Shown here: piece by piece, positions 46,960 to 55,444 of the stretch
Layout: every line of letters begins with the position of its first letter
Numbering within the stretch: the first letter of the stretch is position 1
Assembly (NCBI GenBank): GCA_937871935.1
Contig: CALMQI010000097.1
Location: 1 to 64,000, forward strand
Reading direction: 5' to 3'
Origin: an uncultured Burkholderiales bacterium
Lineage (GTDB): Bacteria; Pseudomonadota; Gammaproteobacteria; Burkholderiales; Burkholderiaceae_C
DNA: 64,000 bases
The notes under the pieces: model-generated
Told to the model about the DNA's origin: nothing
The model's input: the letters and a program-made list of their open reading frames with translations, nothing else
The model's database searches: none
Program-made: the position numbers and the translations under genes

Positions 46960-47370
46960 ATGTCGCCGCAGGAGCAGCCTTCCGTCGTCCAACCCACGGT
47001 CCGCGCCATCCGGCCCTCGCGCGAGGTGCAGACGCTGCAGCGCCTGCCCTACTTCGTCGGCGTGTCGGGCGAGACGGTGGGTGCACGCGGGATGTCGATG
47101 CACCTGGTGGTCATTCCGCCCGGTGCGCGGTCCGACCCGCACGCGCACCGCGGCTACGAGACCTCGATCTATGTGCTGCAGGGCCGTGTCGAAACGCGGT
47201 ATGGCGAGGGCCTGGCGCAGTCGGTGGTGTCCGAGACGGGTGACTTCCTGTTCATCCCCGCCGGCGTGGCGCACGAGGCGATCAACCTGAGCGCCACCGA
47301 GCCGGCGCGCGCGATCGTCGCGCGCAACGACCCGGCGGAGCAGGACAACGTGGTGCCGTACCGGCCCTGA
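46960..47370 (+). CDS. Cupin domain protein
   Basis: VVIPPGARSDPHAHRGYETSIYVLQGRVETRYG...GDFLFIPAGVAHEAINLS. Confidence 0.88.
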   Translation: MSPQEQPSVVQPTVRAIRPSREVQTLQRLPYFVGVSGETVGARGMSMHLVVIPPGARSDPHAHRGYETSIYVLQGRVETRYGEGLAQSVVSETGDFLFIPAGVAHEAINLSATEPARAIVARNDPAEQDNVVPYRP

Positions 47371-47392
47371 CGGCGGGCGCCACAAGCACGGG

Positions 47393-48847
47393 CTACCAGG
47401 GCAGCGAATAGGTCTTCACGTTGGTGAAGGCCTTGCAGCACTCCTGCACGCCCTCTTTCACGCCGGTGCCGGAGTCCTTGATGCCACCGAACGGCGTCAC
47501 CTCGAGCCGGTATCCCGGCACTTCCCAGACGTTGACCGAGCCGACGTGGAGCTGCTTCACGAAGCGCATGATGTCGTCGAGCCGGTTGGTGCACACGCCC
47601 GAGCTCAGGCCGTAGGCGGTGGAGTTGACCTGCGCGATCGCGTCGTCCACGTCCTTGAACGTGATCACCGGCGACACCGGGCCGAAGGTCTCCTGCTTCA
47701 CCACCTCCATCTCGCCGCGCACGCGGTCGATCAGCGTCGGCGAGTACGACGCACCCTCGCGCTGGTTGCCGTGCAGCAGCCGCGCGCCCTGCGCCACCGC
47801 GTCGTTGACGCGGCGCTCGAACAGCTTGGCGGCCTGCACGTCGATCACCGTGCCCATGTCCACCTTCGGGTCCAGCGGGTCGCCGTAGGTCCAGGATCGT
47901 GTCTTGGCCAGCAGCGCCTCGGTGAAGTCAGCCGCGACTCTCTCGTGCGCGAAGATGCGCTTCACAGCCGTGCAGCGCTGGCCGGAGTTCTTGTACGAGC
48001 CGTTGGCGGCCAGGTCGGCGGCCTTCGCCACGTCGGCGTCGTCCATCACCACGATCGGATCGTTGCCGCCGAGTTCGAGCACCTGCCGCTTGTAGACCGC
48101 CTTGCCGGCGATGTACTTGCCGACGGCCACGCCACCGGTGAAGGTGACGACGTCGACCATCGGATTGGTCAGCATCTCGTCGGCGATCTCCTTGGGGTCG
48201 CCGGTGATCACGCTCAACATCTCGGGCGGCAGACCCGCCTCGTACAGCACGTCGGCCAGCGCGATCGCGGCCAGCGGCGTCTTCTCGGTGGGTTTGAGCA
48301 CCATGCGGTTGTTGGTGGCGATCGACGGCGCCACCTTGTGGATCACCTGGTTCAGCGGGTGGTTGAACGGCGTGATGGCACTGATGACGCCCATCATTGG
48401 CTCACGCATGGTGTGCACGCGGCGCTGCTTGCCGTGGTGCGTGAGATCACACGCGAAGGTCTGCCCGTCGTCGACCAGCGCCTGCTGCGCCGAGAACAGC
48501 AACACGTCGCTGGCGCGCCCCACCTCGTACAGTGTGTCCTTGATGCACAGGCCCGACTCGAGCGTGATCAGCCGTGCCAGTTCGTCGCGGCGCGACGCGA
48601 TGATGTCGCCGGCCTTCATCAGGATCCTGTAGCGCTCGTGGCGCGTGAGCTTGGGCTTGTACTGGTGCGCGATCTTGAACGCGCGCCGGACGTCCTCGAC
48701 CGAGGCCTTGGGCACGGTGGCCACCACCTCGCCGGTGTAGGGGTAGCGGATCTCGATCACGCGGTCGGTGTGGACCTTCTCGCCGGCGATGCGCATGGCC
48801 TCGCGCTGGGGGGCGTCGACGACGGGGACTCGGGCGTTCATAGGCAA
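47393..48847 (-). CDS. phnY: Aldehyde dehydrogenase, phosphonoacetaldehyde dehydrogenase-like
   Basis: ALDH motifs LELGGNDPIVV, GQRCTAVKR; adjacent to phnE. Confidence 0.75.
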   Translation of the reverse strand: MPMNARVPVVDAPQREAMRIAGEKVHTDRVIEIRYPYTGEVVATVPKASVEDVRRAFKIAHQYKPKLTRHERYRILMKAGDIIASRRDELARLITLESGLCIKDTLYEVGRASDVLLFSAQQALVDDGQTFACDLTHHGKQRRVHTMREPMMGVISAITPFNHPLNQVIHKVAPSIATNNRMVLKPTEKTPLAAIALADVLYEAGLPPEMLSVITGDPKEIADEMLTNPMVDVVTFTGGVAVGKYIAGKAVYKRQVLELGGNDPIVVMDDADVAKAADLAANGSYKNSGQRCTAVKRIFAHERVAADFTEALLAKTRSWTYGDPLDPKVDMGTVIDVQAAKLFERRVNDAVAQGARLLHGNQREGASYSPTLIDRVRGEMEVVKQETFGPVSPVITFKDVDDAIAQVNSTAYGLSSGVCTNRLDDIMRFVKQLHVGSVNVWEVPGYRLEVTPFGGIKDSGTGVKEGVQECCKAFTNVKTYSLPW

Positions 48848-48878
48848 CCTCGATGGAATGGAGACAACTGCGAGCAGA

Positions 48879-49730
48879 CTAGGCGACCGCCTTGGCGATT
48901 CTGGACCTGGCCCAAGCCGACAACAACTCGGCGACGATGACGATGACCACGATGGTCAGGATGATCGCGCTGACCTGGCGCGACTCGACCTTCTGCACGC
49001 TCTCGCGCAGGTAGTGGCCCATGCCGCCGGCGCCGAAGAAGCCGACCACGGTGGAAGCGCGGAACACAACGTCCCAGGTGTAGATGGCAATGCCGGCCCA
49101 GGCCACGCGCACCTGCGGCAGCACGGCGAAGACAAAGGTCTGCAGGTGCCCGGCCCCAGTGGCGCGGATGGCCTCGACCGGCCCCTTGCGGATGGACTCG
49201 ATGGCCTCGGACATCAGCTTGCCGCCGAAGCCGATGCAGAACAGCGTCATCGCCAGCGTGCCGGGCAGCATGCCGAAGCCGACGATGGCCACCAGCACGA
49301 TGGTCCAGATCATCTCGTGCACTGAGCGGCAGGCCATCACGAACAGCCGGCACACGGGGTAGAGGAAGCGCCGGCTCGGTGTCATGTTGAACGAAGCAAA
49401 CCAAGCGAGCGGAATCGCCAGCAGCAGCCCGACCACCGTGGCCACGTACGACATCTGGAAGGTGTCGACTATGGCGTCGACGAAGTCGGGCTTCAGCACA
49501 TGCGCCACATCGGGCGGCCAATAGCGGTTGGCCAGCACGCTGGCGATGCGCTCGAACAGGCCAGGCAGCCGATCGACGTCGATGCGCAGCACCTCGAGCG
49601 ACCAGCTGACGAACCATATCGCCGCCAGCAGCGCGCCCCACTTGTACAGGCTTTGCGGGAAGCGGAAGCGCTTCCATGTGGGCAAGGGAGTGGCGGCGCG
49701 GGTCATCTGCTCAGAGGGTCGATGAGCCAT
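48879..49730 (-). CDS. phnE: Phosphonate ABC transporter permease PhnE-like
   Basis: MSYVATVVGLLLAIPLAWFAS...RSVHEMIWTIVLVAIVGFGMLPGTLAM...VEAIRATGAGHLQTF. Confidence 0.85.
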   Translation of the reverse strand: MAHRPSEQMTRAATPLPTWKRFRFPQSLYKWGALLAAIWFVSWSLEVLRIDVDRLPGLFERIASVLANRYWPPDVAHVLKPDFVDAIVDTFQMSYVATVVGLLLAIPLAWFASFNMTPSRRFLYPVCRLFVMACRSVHEMIWTIVLVAIVGFGMLPGTLAMTLFCIGFGGKLMSEAIESIRKGPVEAIRATGAGHLQTFVFAVLPQVRVAWAGIAIYTWDVVFRASTVVGFFGAGGMGHYLRESVQKVESRQVSAIILTIVVIVIVAELLSAWARSRIAKAVA

Positions 49731-50181
49731 TCAGGACGAGCACCCGCTGTCGGCCCGTTGCGGGCGTTCGCGAGAGGCCCTTGGACCGAGTACTGCGCAT
49801 CGCGCCAGGCGGCTTGACGATTCAACCCACTCGGTGCGGCCGGCAAGGCTGTGGGCGGGCATGTCCTGGCGCGAATGGCCGGCGCCGAGAAGCGCAGCCG
49901 CGCGAGGGTTGCCCGCCGCCCCAAGGCGGCGGGACGGCGAGGACTGTTCGAGTTCGAGCGCAAGCGGCGGGCGACAGCCCGACGCTGGCCGCGCGAGGAC
50001 GAGGACCGCAGCCGCCCTCGCGCGGCGAGCATCGCAGGGTATCCCGGCCCGCAGGGCCGGGACGCCGGCGGTTGAGCGCCAGGGCGTGCCCGCCCGCAGC
50101 CTTGCACGCTCTGTCATACGAAGGCGCGCACGGCGGACAGCAAACGACCGCAACGAGCCGAAAGGCGTCGCGGACCGATCC

Positions 50182-51288
50182 ATGACCCGCATCTCCGCCA
50201 TCGAGATCCTGCAGGTCGACCTGCCGCCGCCGGTGCCGCGCAGCGACGCGATCCAGGCCTTCGTGACGCAGGAGACGCCCATCGTGCGGCTGACGATGGA
50301 CGACGGCTCCAGCGGCACCGGCTACAGCTACACCATCGGCACCGGCGGCTCGTCGGTGGTGGCGCTGCTGAAGGACCACCTGTGCCCGCGGCTGATCGGC
50401 CGCGACCCGGCGCTGATCGAGTCGATCTGGCACGACCTGTTGTTCGCCACGCATGCCACCACGGTGGGCGCGATCACGAGCCTGGCACTGGCTGCCATCG
50501 ACACCGCGCTGTGGGACTGGCGCTGCCGACGCGACGGCCAGCCGCTGTGGCGTGCGGCCGGCGGCGCCAAGCAGCGCATTCCCGTCTACACCACCGAGGG
50601 CGGCTGGCTGCACCTGTCGCCTGACGACCTGGTGCGCGAGACGCTCGCGGCGCAGCAGGCCGGCTTCAAGGGCGCCAAGATCAAGGTCGGCAAGCCGCAC
50701 GTGAGCGAAGACCTGGCCCGGCTGCGCGCGGTGCGCGAGGCGGTGGGCGATGGCTTCGAGATCATGGTCGACGCCAACCAGTGCTTCACGTTGAGCGAGG
50801 CGTTGCGTCGCGCGCCGCGTTATGCCGAGCTTGGCATCGCCTGGTTCGAGGAGCCGCTGCCGGCCGACGATATCACCGGCCACGCACGCCTGGCCGCGGC
50901 GAGCGCGGTGCCGATCGCGGTCGGTGAGTCGCTGTACTCGCCGGCGCAGTTCGCTGCCTACGTGCAGCAGGGCGCCTGCTCGATCGTGCAGGTCGACGTG
51001 GCGCGCATCGGCGGCATCACGCCGTGGCTGAAGGTGGCGCATCTGGCCGAGACCTTCAACCTCGCGGTGTGTCCGCACTTCCTGATGGAGCTGCACGTCT
51101 CGCTGACCGCCGCCGCGCCGAGCGCCGCATGGGTGGAATACATTCCGCAGCTCGACGCCGTGGCCACCAGCCGCATGGTGATCGAGGACGGCCATGCCGT
51201 GGCGCCCGACCGACCGGGCCTGGGCATCGAGTGGCGCCACGACGAACTGGACCGCCGCGCCCGGGCGCGGCATTGCATCAACGCCTGA
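50182..51288 (+). CDS. Mandelate racemase / muconate lactonizing enzyme superfamily (sugar-acid dehydratase-like)
   Basis: FKGAKIKVGKPHVSEDLARLRAVREAVGDGFEIMVDANQCF...WFEEPLPADDITGHARL. Confidence 0.88.
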   Translation: MTRISAIEILQVDLPPPVPRSDAIQAFVTQETPIVRLTMDDGSSGTGYSYTIGTGGSSVVALLKDHLCPRLIGRDPALIESIWHDLLFATHATTVGAITSLALAAIDTALWDWRCRRDGQPLWRAAGGAKQRIPVYTTEGGWLHLSPDDLVRETLAAQQAGFKGAKIKVGKPHVSEDLARLRAVREAVGDGFEIMVDANQCFTLSEALRRAPRYAELGIAWFEEPLPADDITGHARLAAASAVPIAVGESLYSPAQFAAYVQQGACSIVQVDVARIGGITPWLKVAHLAETFNLAVCPHFLMELHVSLTAAAPSAAWVEYIPQLDAVATSRMVIEDGHAVAPDRPGLGIEWRHDELDRRARARHCINA

Positions 51289-51304
51289 TCTCACTGCACA
51301 CATC

Positions 51305-52060
51305 ATGAGCAATCGACTGGCCGGCAAGACGGCTTTCCTGACCGCCGCTGCGCAGGGCATCGGCCGCGCCACCGCGCTGGCCTTCGCCCGCGAGGGTGCC
51401 CGCGTGATCGCCACCGACGTCGACGAGGGCGGCCTGGCCAGCCTGGCGCGCGAATGCGGCTGCACGGTGCGCCGGCTCGATGCGACCGACGGCGCGGCCA
51501 TCGCGACGGCAGCGCGCGAGGTCGGCGCGATCCAGGTGCTGTTCAACGCCGCCGGCTACGTGCACGCCGGCACCGTGCTCGACTACACCGAGGCCGACTG
51601 GGACCTCGCCTTCGACCTCAACGCGCGCTCGATGGCGCGCACGATCCGCGCCTTCCTGCCGGGCATGCTGGCGGCCGGCGGTGGTTCGATCGTCAACATC
51701 GCGTCGGTCGCCGGCAGCGTCAAGGGCGTGCCCAACCGGTTTGTCTACGCCGCCAGCAAGGCCGCGGTGATCGGCCTGACCAAGGCAGTGGCCGCCGACT
51801 TCGTGACCCGCGGCGTGCGCTGCAACGCCATCTGCCCGGGCACCGTCGATTCACCCTCGCTGGCGGCGCGCATCAAGGCGCAGGCCCTGGCCGGCGGCAA
51901 GACCGAGGCCGAGGTGCGCGCCGCCTTCGTCGCGCGCCAGCCGATGGGGCGGTTGGGCAGCGCCGACGAAATCGCCTCACTGGCCGTATACCTTGCCAGC
52001 GACGAGGCCGCGTTCACCACCGGCAGTGTCATGATTGCCGATGGCGGCATGGCCAACTGA
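51305..52060 (+). CDS. SDR family oxidoreductase (2-keto-3-deoxy-L-fuconate dehydrogenase-like)
   Basis: TAAAQGIGRATALAFAREGARVIATDVDE; YAASKAAVIGLTKAVAADF. Confidence 0.85.
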   Translation: MSNRLAGKTAFLTAAAQGIGRATALAFAREGARVIATDVDEGGLASLARECGCTVRRLDATDGAAIATAAREVGAIQVLFNAAGYVHAGTVLDYTEADWDLAFDLNARSMARTIRAFLPGMLAAGGGSIVNIASVAGSVKGVPNRFVYAASKAAVIGLTKAVAADFVTRGVRCNAICPGTVDSPSLAARIKAQALAGGKTEAEVRAAFVARQPMGRLGSADEIASLAVYLASDEAAFTTGSVMIADGGMAN

Positions 52061-52098
52061 CGGAAAACCTCTTCAACGACGACAACAGGAGCTGACGA

Positions 52099-52965
52099 AT
52101 GAAGCTGATGCGCTACGGTGCCAAGGGTGCCGAGAAACCCGGGCTGGTCGACGCGCAAGGGCGCGTGCGCGCGCTGTCGGGCGTGATCACCGACATCGAT
52201 GCACAGGCGCTGTCGCCGGCGAGTCTGGCCAAGCTGAGCGCGCTCGACCCGGCGACGCTGCCGCTGGTCGACAAACCCGGGCGCATTGCGCCGCCGTGGG
52301 CCTGGTGCGGCAAGTTCCTGTGCATCGGCCTGAACTACGCAGACCATGCTGCCGAAGCGGGTATGCCCTTGCCCAAGGAACCCATCCTCTTCATGAAGCC
52401 GATCAGCGCGCGTGTCGGCCCCGACGACGCGGTGGTGCTGCCGCAGAACTCGGTCAAGGGCGACTGGGAGATCGAGCTCGGCGTGGTGATCGGCACCCGC
52501 GCGCGTTATGTCTCCGAGGCCGACGCGCTCAAGCACGTGGCCGGCTATTGCGTGGTGAACGACGTGTCGGAGCGCGAGTTCCAGCTCGAGCGCGGCGGTC
52601 AATGGGACAAGGGCAAGGGCTGCGACACCTTCGGCCCCGTCGGTCCGTGGCTCGTCACGAGTGAGGAAATTCCCGACCCGCAGGCATTGCCGATGTGGTG
52701 CGAGGTCAACGGCAAGCGCATGCAGAACGGAAACACGCGTACGATGGTATTCGGCGTGAAGCAGCTCGTCAGTTACCTGAGCCGCTTCATGACTCTGGAG
52801 CCGGGGGACTTGATCGCGACGGGCACACCGCCCGGCGTGGGCATGGGCGTCAAGCCGACACCGCAATTCCTGAAGGCCGGCGACACCATGCGCCTGGGCA
52901 TCGAGGGGTTGGGCGTTCAGCAGCAGACCGTGCATGCTTGGAACCCGGCACTCATCGACAACTAG
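52099..52965 (+). CDS. Fumarylacetoacetate hydrolase family protein
   Basis: FLCIGLNYADHAAEAGMPLPKEPILFMKP; GDLIATGTPPGVGMG. Confidence 0.9.
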   Translation: MKLMRYGAKGAEKPGLVDAQGRVRALSGVITDIDAQALSPASLAKLSALDPATLPLVDKPGRIAPPWAWCGKFLCIGLNYADHAAEAGMPLPKEPILFMKPISARVGPDDAVVLPQNSVKGDWEIELGVVIGTRARYVSEADALKHVAGYCVVNDVSEREFQLERGGQWDKGKGCDTFGPVGPWLVTSEEIPDPQALPMWCEVNGKRMQNGNTRTMVFGVKQLVSYLSRFMTLEPGDLIATGTPPGVGMGVKPTPQFLKAGDTMRLGIEGLGVQQQTVHAWNPALIDN

Positions 52966-52987
52966 GCCAGACAAGGAGTGACCCGGC

Positions 52988-53506
52988 GTGAAGACGCGTG
53001 CAGTCAAGATCTTCACGGGAGCATCGTTTCGAGTCCCAGAACACATACAACGCATCGACTCGTATCACACACACGGCTGGCAACTGCGCTATGGGCAGTC
53101 GAAGATGTTCTCCGACCATAGCAACGACGGCAGCGGCGCTCGCGCGGCACTCAAGCTCGCGATCGTCGAGCTGCGCAAGCGCATCGCCAAGCTGGCGGCG
53201 CCGTCGGGCCTGCGGCGCGGCATCGGCAGCAACAAGACCAGCAACCTGCCGGTGGGCATCTCCGGGCCCATCGTGCGGCAACGTGCCGGGCGCAATACGC
53301 GCGACGCCAGCTTCGGCGTCTCGCTGCCGCGCTTCGGCATGAAGCCGACCACGCGCAACGTGTACATCGCGACCGAGAACACCTACACGGTCGAGAAGTA
53401 CAAGCGCGCGCTGGCCAAGGCGATCGAGCTGCGGCAGGAGGCCGAGCGCGCCTACCAGACCGCCGCCACCAAGGCCAAGCGCGCAGACGCGCGCAAGCTG
53501 AAGTAG
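52988..53506 (+). CDS. Hypothetical basic protein, AP2-like sequence features
   Basis: GWQLRYGQSKMFSD...; NVYIATENTYTVEKYKRALAKAIELRQEAERAYQTAATKAKR. Confidence 0.5.
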   Translation: MKTRAVKIFTGASFRVPEHIQRIDSYHTHGWQLRYGQSKMFSDHSNDGSGARAALKLAIVELRKRIAKLAAPSGLRRGIGSNKTSNLPVGISGPIVRQRAGRNTRDASFGVSLPRFGMKPTTRNVYIATENTYTVEKYKRALAKAIELRQEAERAYQTAATKAKRADARKLK

Positions 53507-53518
53507 GCTTGACGCGTC

Positions 53519-55063
53519 ATGAGCGCCGTCGACCTCGCCAACCTGCCCGTCATCCGCATCCATCCGGCCGACGACGTGGTGATCGCGCGGCGGCAGCTGC
53601 TGGGCGGCACGGTGGTCGCCAGCGAAGGGATCACCGTGGCCGGCCTGGTGCCGCCGGGGCACAAGATCGCCGTGCGGCCCATCGCCGCCGGCGCATCGGT
53701 GCGCCGCTACAACCAGATCATCGGCACCGCAACCCAGGCCATCGCGCCGGGGCAGCATGTGCACACGCACAACCTGGCGTTCAGCCACTTCGAGCGCGCG
53801 CACGAGGTCGGCACCGCCGTGCAGCCGACGGCCTACGTGGCGCAGCCGGCTACCTTCCAGGGCATCGTGCGCGCCGACGGCCGGGTGGCCACGCGCAACT
53901 ACATCGGCGTGCTGACCAGCGTGAACTGCTCGGCCACCGCGGCACGCGCGATCGCCGACCACTTTCGCCGCGACGTGCATCCCGAGGCGCTGGCCGACTA
54001 CCCAAATGTCGACGGTGTCGTCGCGCTGACCCATGGCGCCGGCTGCGCCACCGACAGCGAGGGCGAGGAGCTGCAGGTGCTGCGGCGCACGCTCGGCGGC
54101 TACGCGCGGCACCCCAACTTCGCCGCCGTGCTGGTGGTCGGCCTGGGCTGCGAGACCAACCAGATCCAGGGCCTGATGGCGCAGGAGGGTCTGCAAGCCG
54201 GTGCGCGGCTGCACGCCTTCAGCATCCAGGACACCGGCGGCACCGCCAAGACGGTGGCGCGCGGGGTCGAGATCATCGAGGGTCTGCTCAAGGAGGCCAA
54301 CCGCGTGCAGCGCGTGCCGGTGCCGGCGAGCCATCTCACGGTGGGCCTGCAGTGCGGCGGCAGCGACGGCTACTCGGGCATCAGCGCCAACCCGGCGCTC
54401 GGCGCGGCGGTCGACCGGCTGGTACGCCATGGCGGCGCGGCGATCCTGTCGGAGACGCCCGAGATCTACGGCGGCGAGCACCTGCTGACGCGCCGTGCGG
54501 TGTCGCAGGCGGTGGCCGACAAGCTGATCACCCGAATCCGCTGGTGGGAGCAGTATACCGCGCGCAACGGCATGTCGATGGACAACAACCCCTCGGCCGG
54601 CAACAAGGCCGGCGGGCTGACGACGATCCTGGAGAAGTCGCTCGGCGCGATCGCCAAGAGCGGTACCACCAACCTGGTGGACGTGGTCGAGTTCGCGCAA
54701 GCTGTCGGCGCACGCGGCCTGGTCTACATGGACACGCCGGGCTACGACCCGGTGTCGGCCACCGGCCAGGTGGCCGGTGGCGCCAACCTGATCTGCTTCA
54801 CCACCGGTCGCGGTTCGGCCTACGGGTGCGCGCCGAGCCCGTCGCTGAAGCTGTCGACCAACAGCGCGCTGTGGCGTAAGCAGGGCGACGACATCGACAT
54901 CGACTGCGGCGGCATCATCGATGCCGGCGAGACCATCGACGAGGTCGGCGAGCGCATCTTCGCGCTGATGCTGGCTGCCGCATCGGGCCGCAAGACCAAG
55001 AGCGAGCTGCACGGTTATGGGCAGAACGAGTTCGTGCCCTGGCAGCTCGGCGCGGTGATGTAG
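53519..55063 (+). CDS. UxaA family hydrolyase (altronate/galactarate dehydratase-like)
   Basis: GIVRADGRVATRNYIGVLTSVNCSATAARAIAD; GLQCGGSDGYSGISANPALGAAVD. Confidence 0.9.
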   Translation: MSAVDLANLPVIRIHPADDVVIARRQLLGGTVVASEGITVAGLVPPGHKIAVRPIAAGASVRRYNQIIGTATQAIAPGQHVHTHNLAFSHFERAHEVGTAVQPTAYVAQPATFQGIVRADGRVATRNYIGVLTSVNCSATAARAIADHFRRDVHPEALADYPNVDGVVALTHGAGCATDSEGEELQVLRRTLGGYARHPNFAAVLVVGLGCETNQIQGLMAQEGLQAGARLHAFSIQDTGGTAKTVARGVEIIEGLLKEANRVQRVPVPASHLTVGLQCGGSDGYSGISANPALGAAVDRLVRHGGAAILSETPEIYGGEHLLTRRAVSQAVADKLITRIRWWEQYTARNGMSMDNNPSAGNKAGGLTTILEKSLGAIAKSGTTNLVDVVEFAQAVGARGLVYMDTPGYDPVSATGQVAGGANLICFTTGRGSAYGCAPSPSLKLSTNSALWRKQGDDIDIDCGGIIDAGETIDEVGERIFALMLAAASGRKTKSELHGYGQNEFVPWQLGAVM

Positions 55064-55235
55064 CCGCCGCCACCGCGGACGATCCGCGGGTATCGGCGAG
55101 CCGTGCCGATACGGCCACATCGGGCCGCCTCGATGACCACTTCTCCCTAGATTGCGGGCACCCAACCATCGTATTGGGGTTGGCACGGGCGTAGGATTTG
55201 CTTATCGCTCGTCGGCATCGCAAGGGGTCGTCAGC

Positions 55236-55424
55236 ATGTTGATTCGATTCACCTGGGCCGTCGTGGCGTCGGTCATCGCGCTGTCGGTGGGCTCGGCGCT
55301 GTTTCGTGTGGCGACAGCACCCGAGCGCATCGCCGAGCGGCGCAATACCGCCAAGGAGGTCTGCGCCAAGTCGGGTGGCGAGTGGGTCCGCGTCGGCCGC
55401 GAAGAGGTGTGCAAGCGCACCTGA
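55236..55424 (+). CDS. Small membrane-anchored hypothetical protein
   Basis: TM MLIRFTWAVVASVIALSVGSALF and two Cys. Confidence 0.45.
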   Translation: MLIRFTWAVVASVIALSVGSALFRVATAPERIAERRNTAKEVCAKSGGEWVRVGREEVCKRT

Positions 55425-55444
55425 GCCCGGGCAGGGCCTGACCC

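Noticed and set aside
49731-50181. Protein-coding ORFs (e.g. 49676..50185) in the gap upstream of phnE
   Set aside because: No domain-like sequence and Arg/Gly/Pro-rich; more likely non-coding with hairpins.
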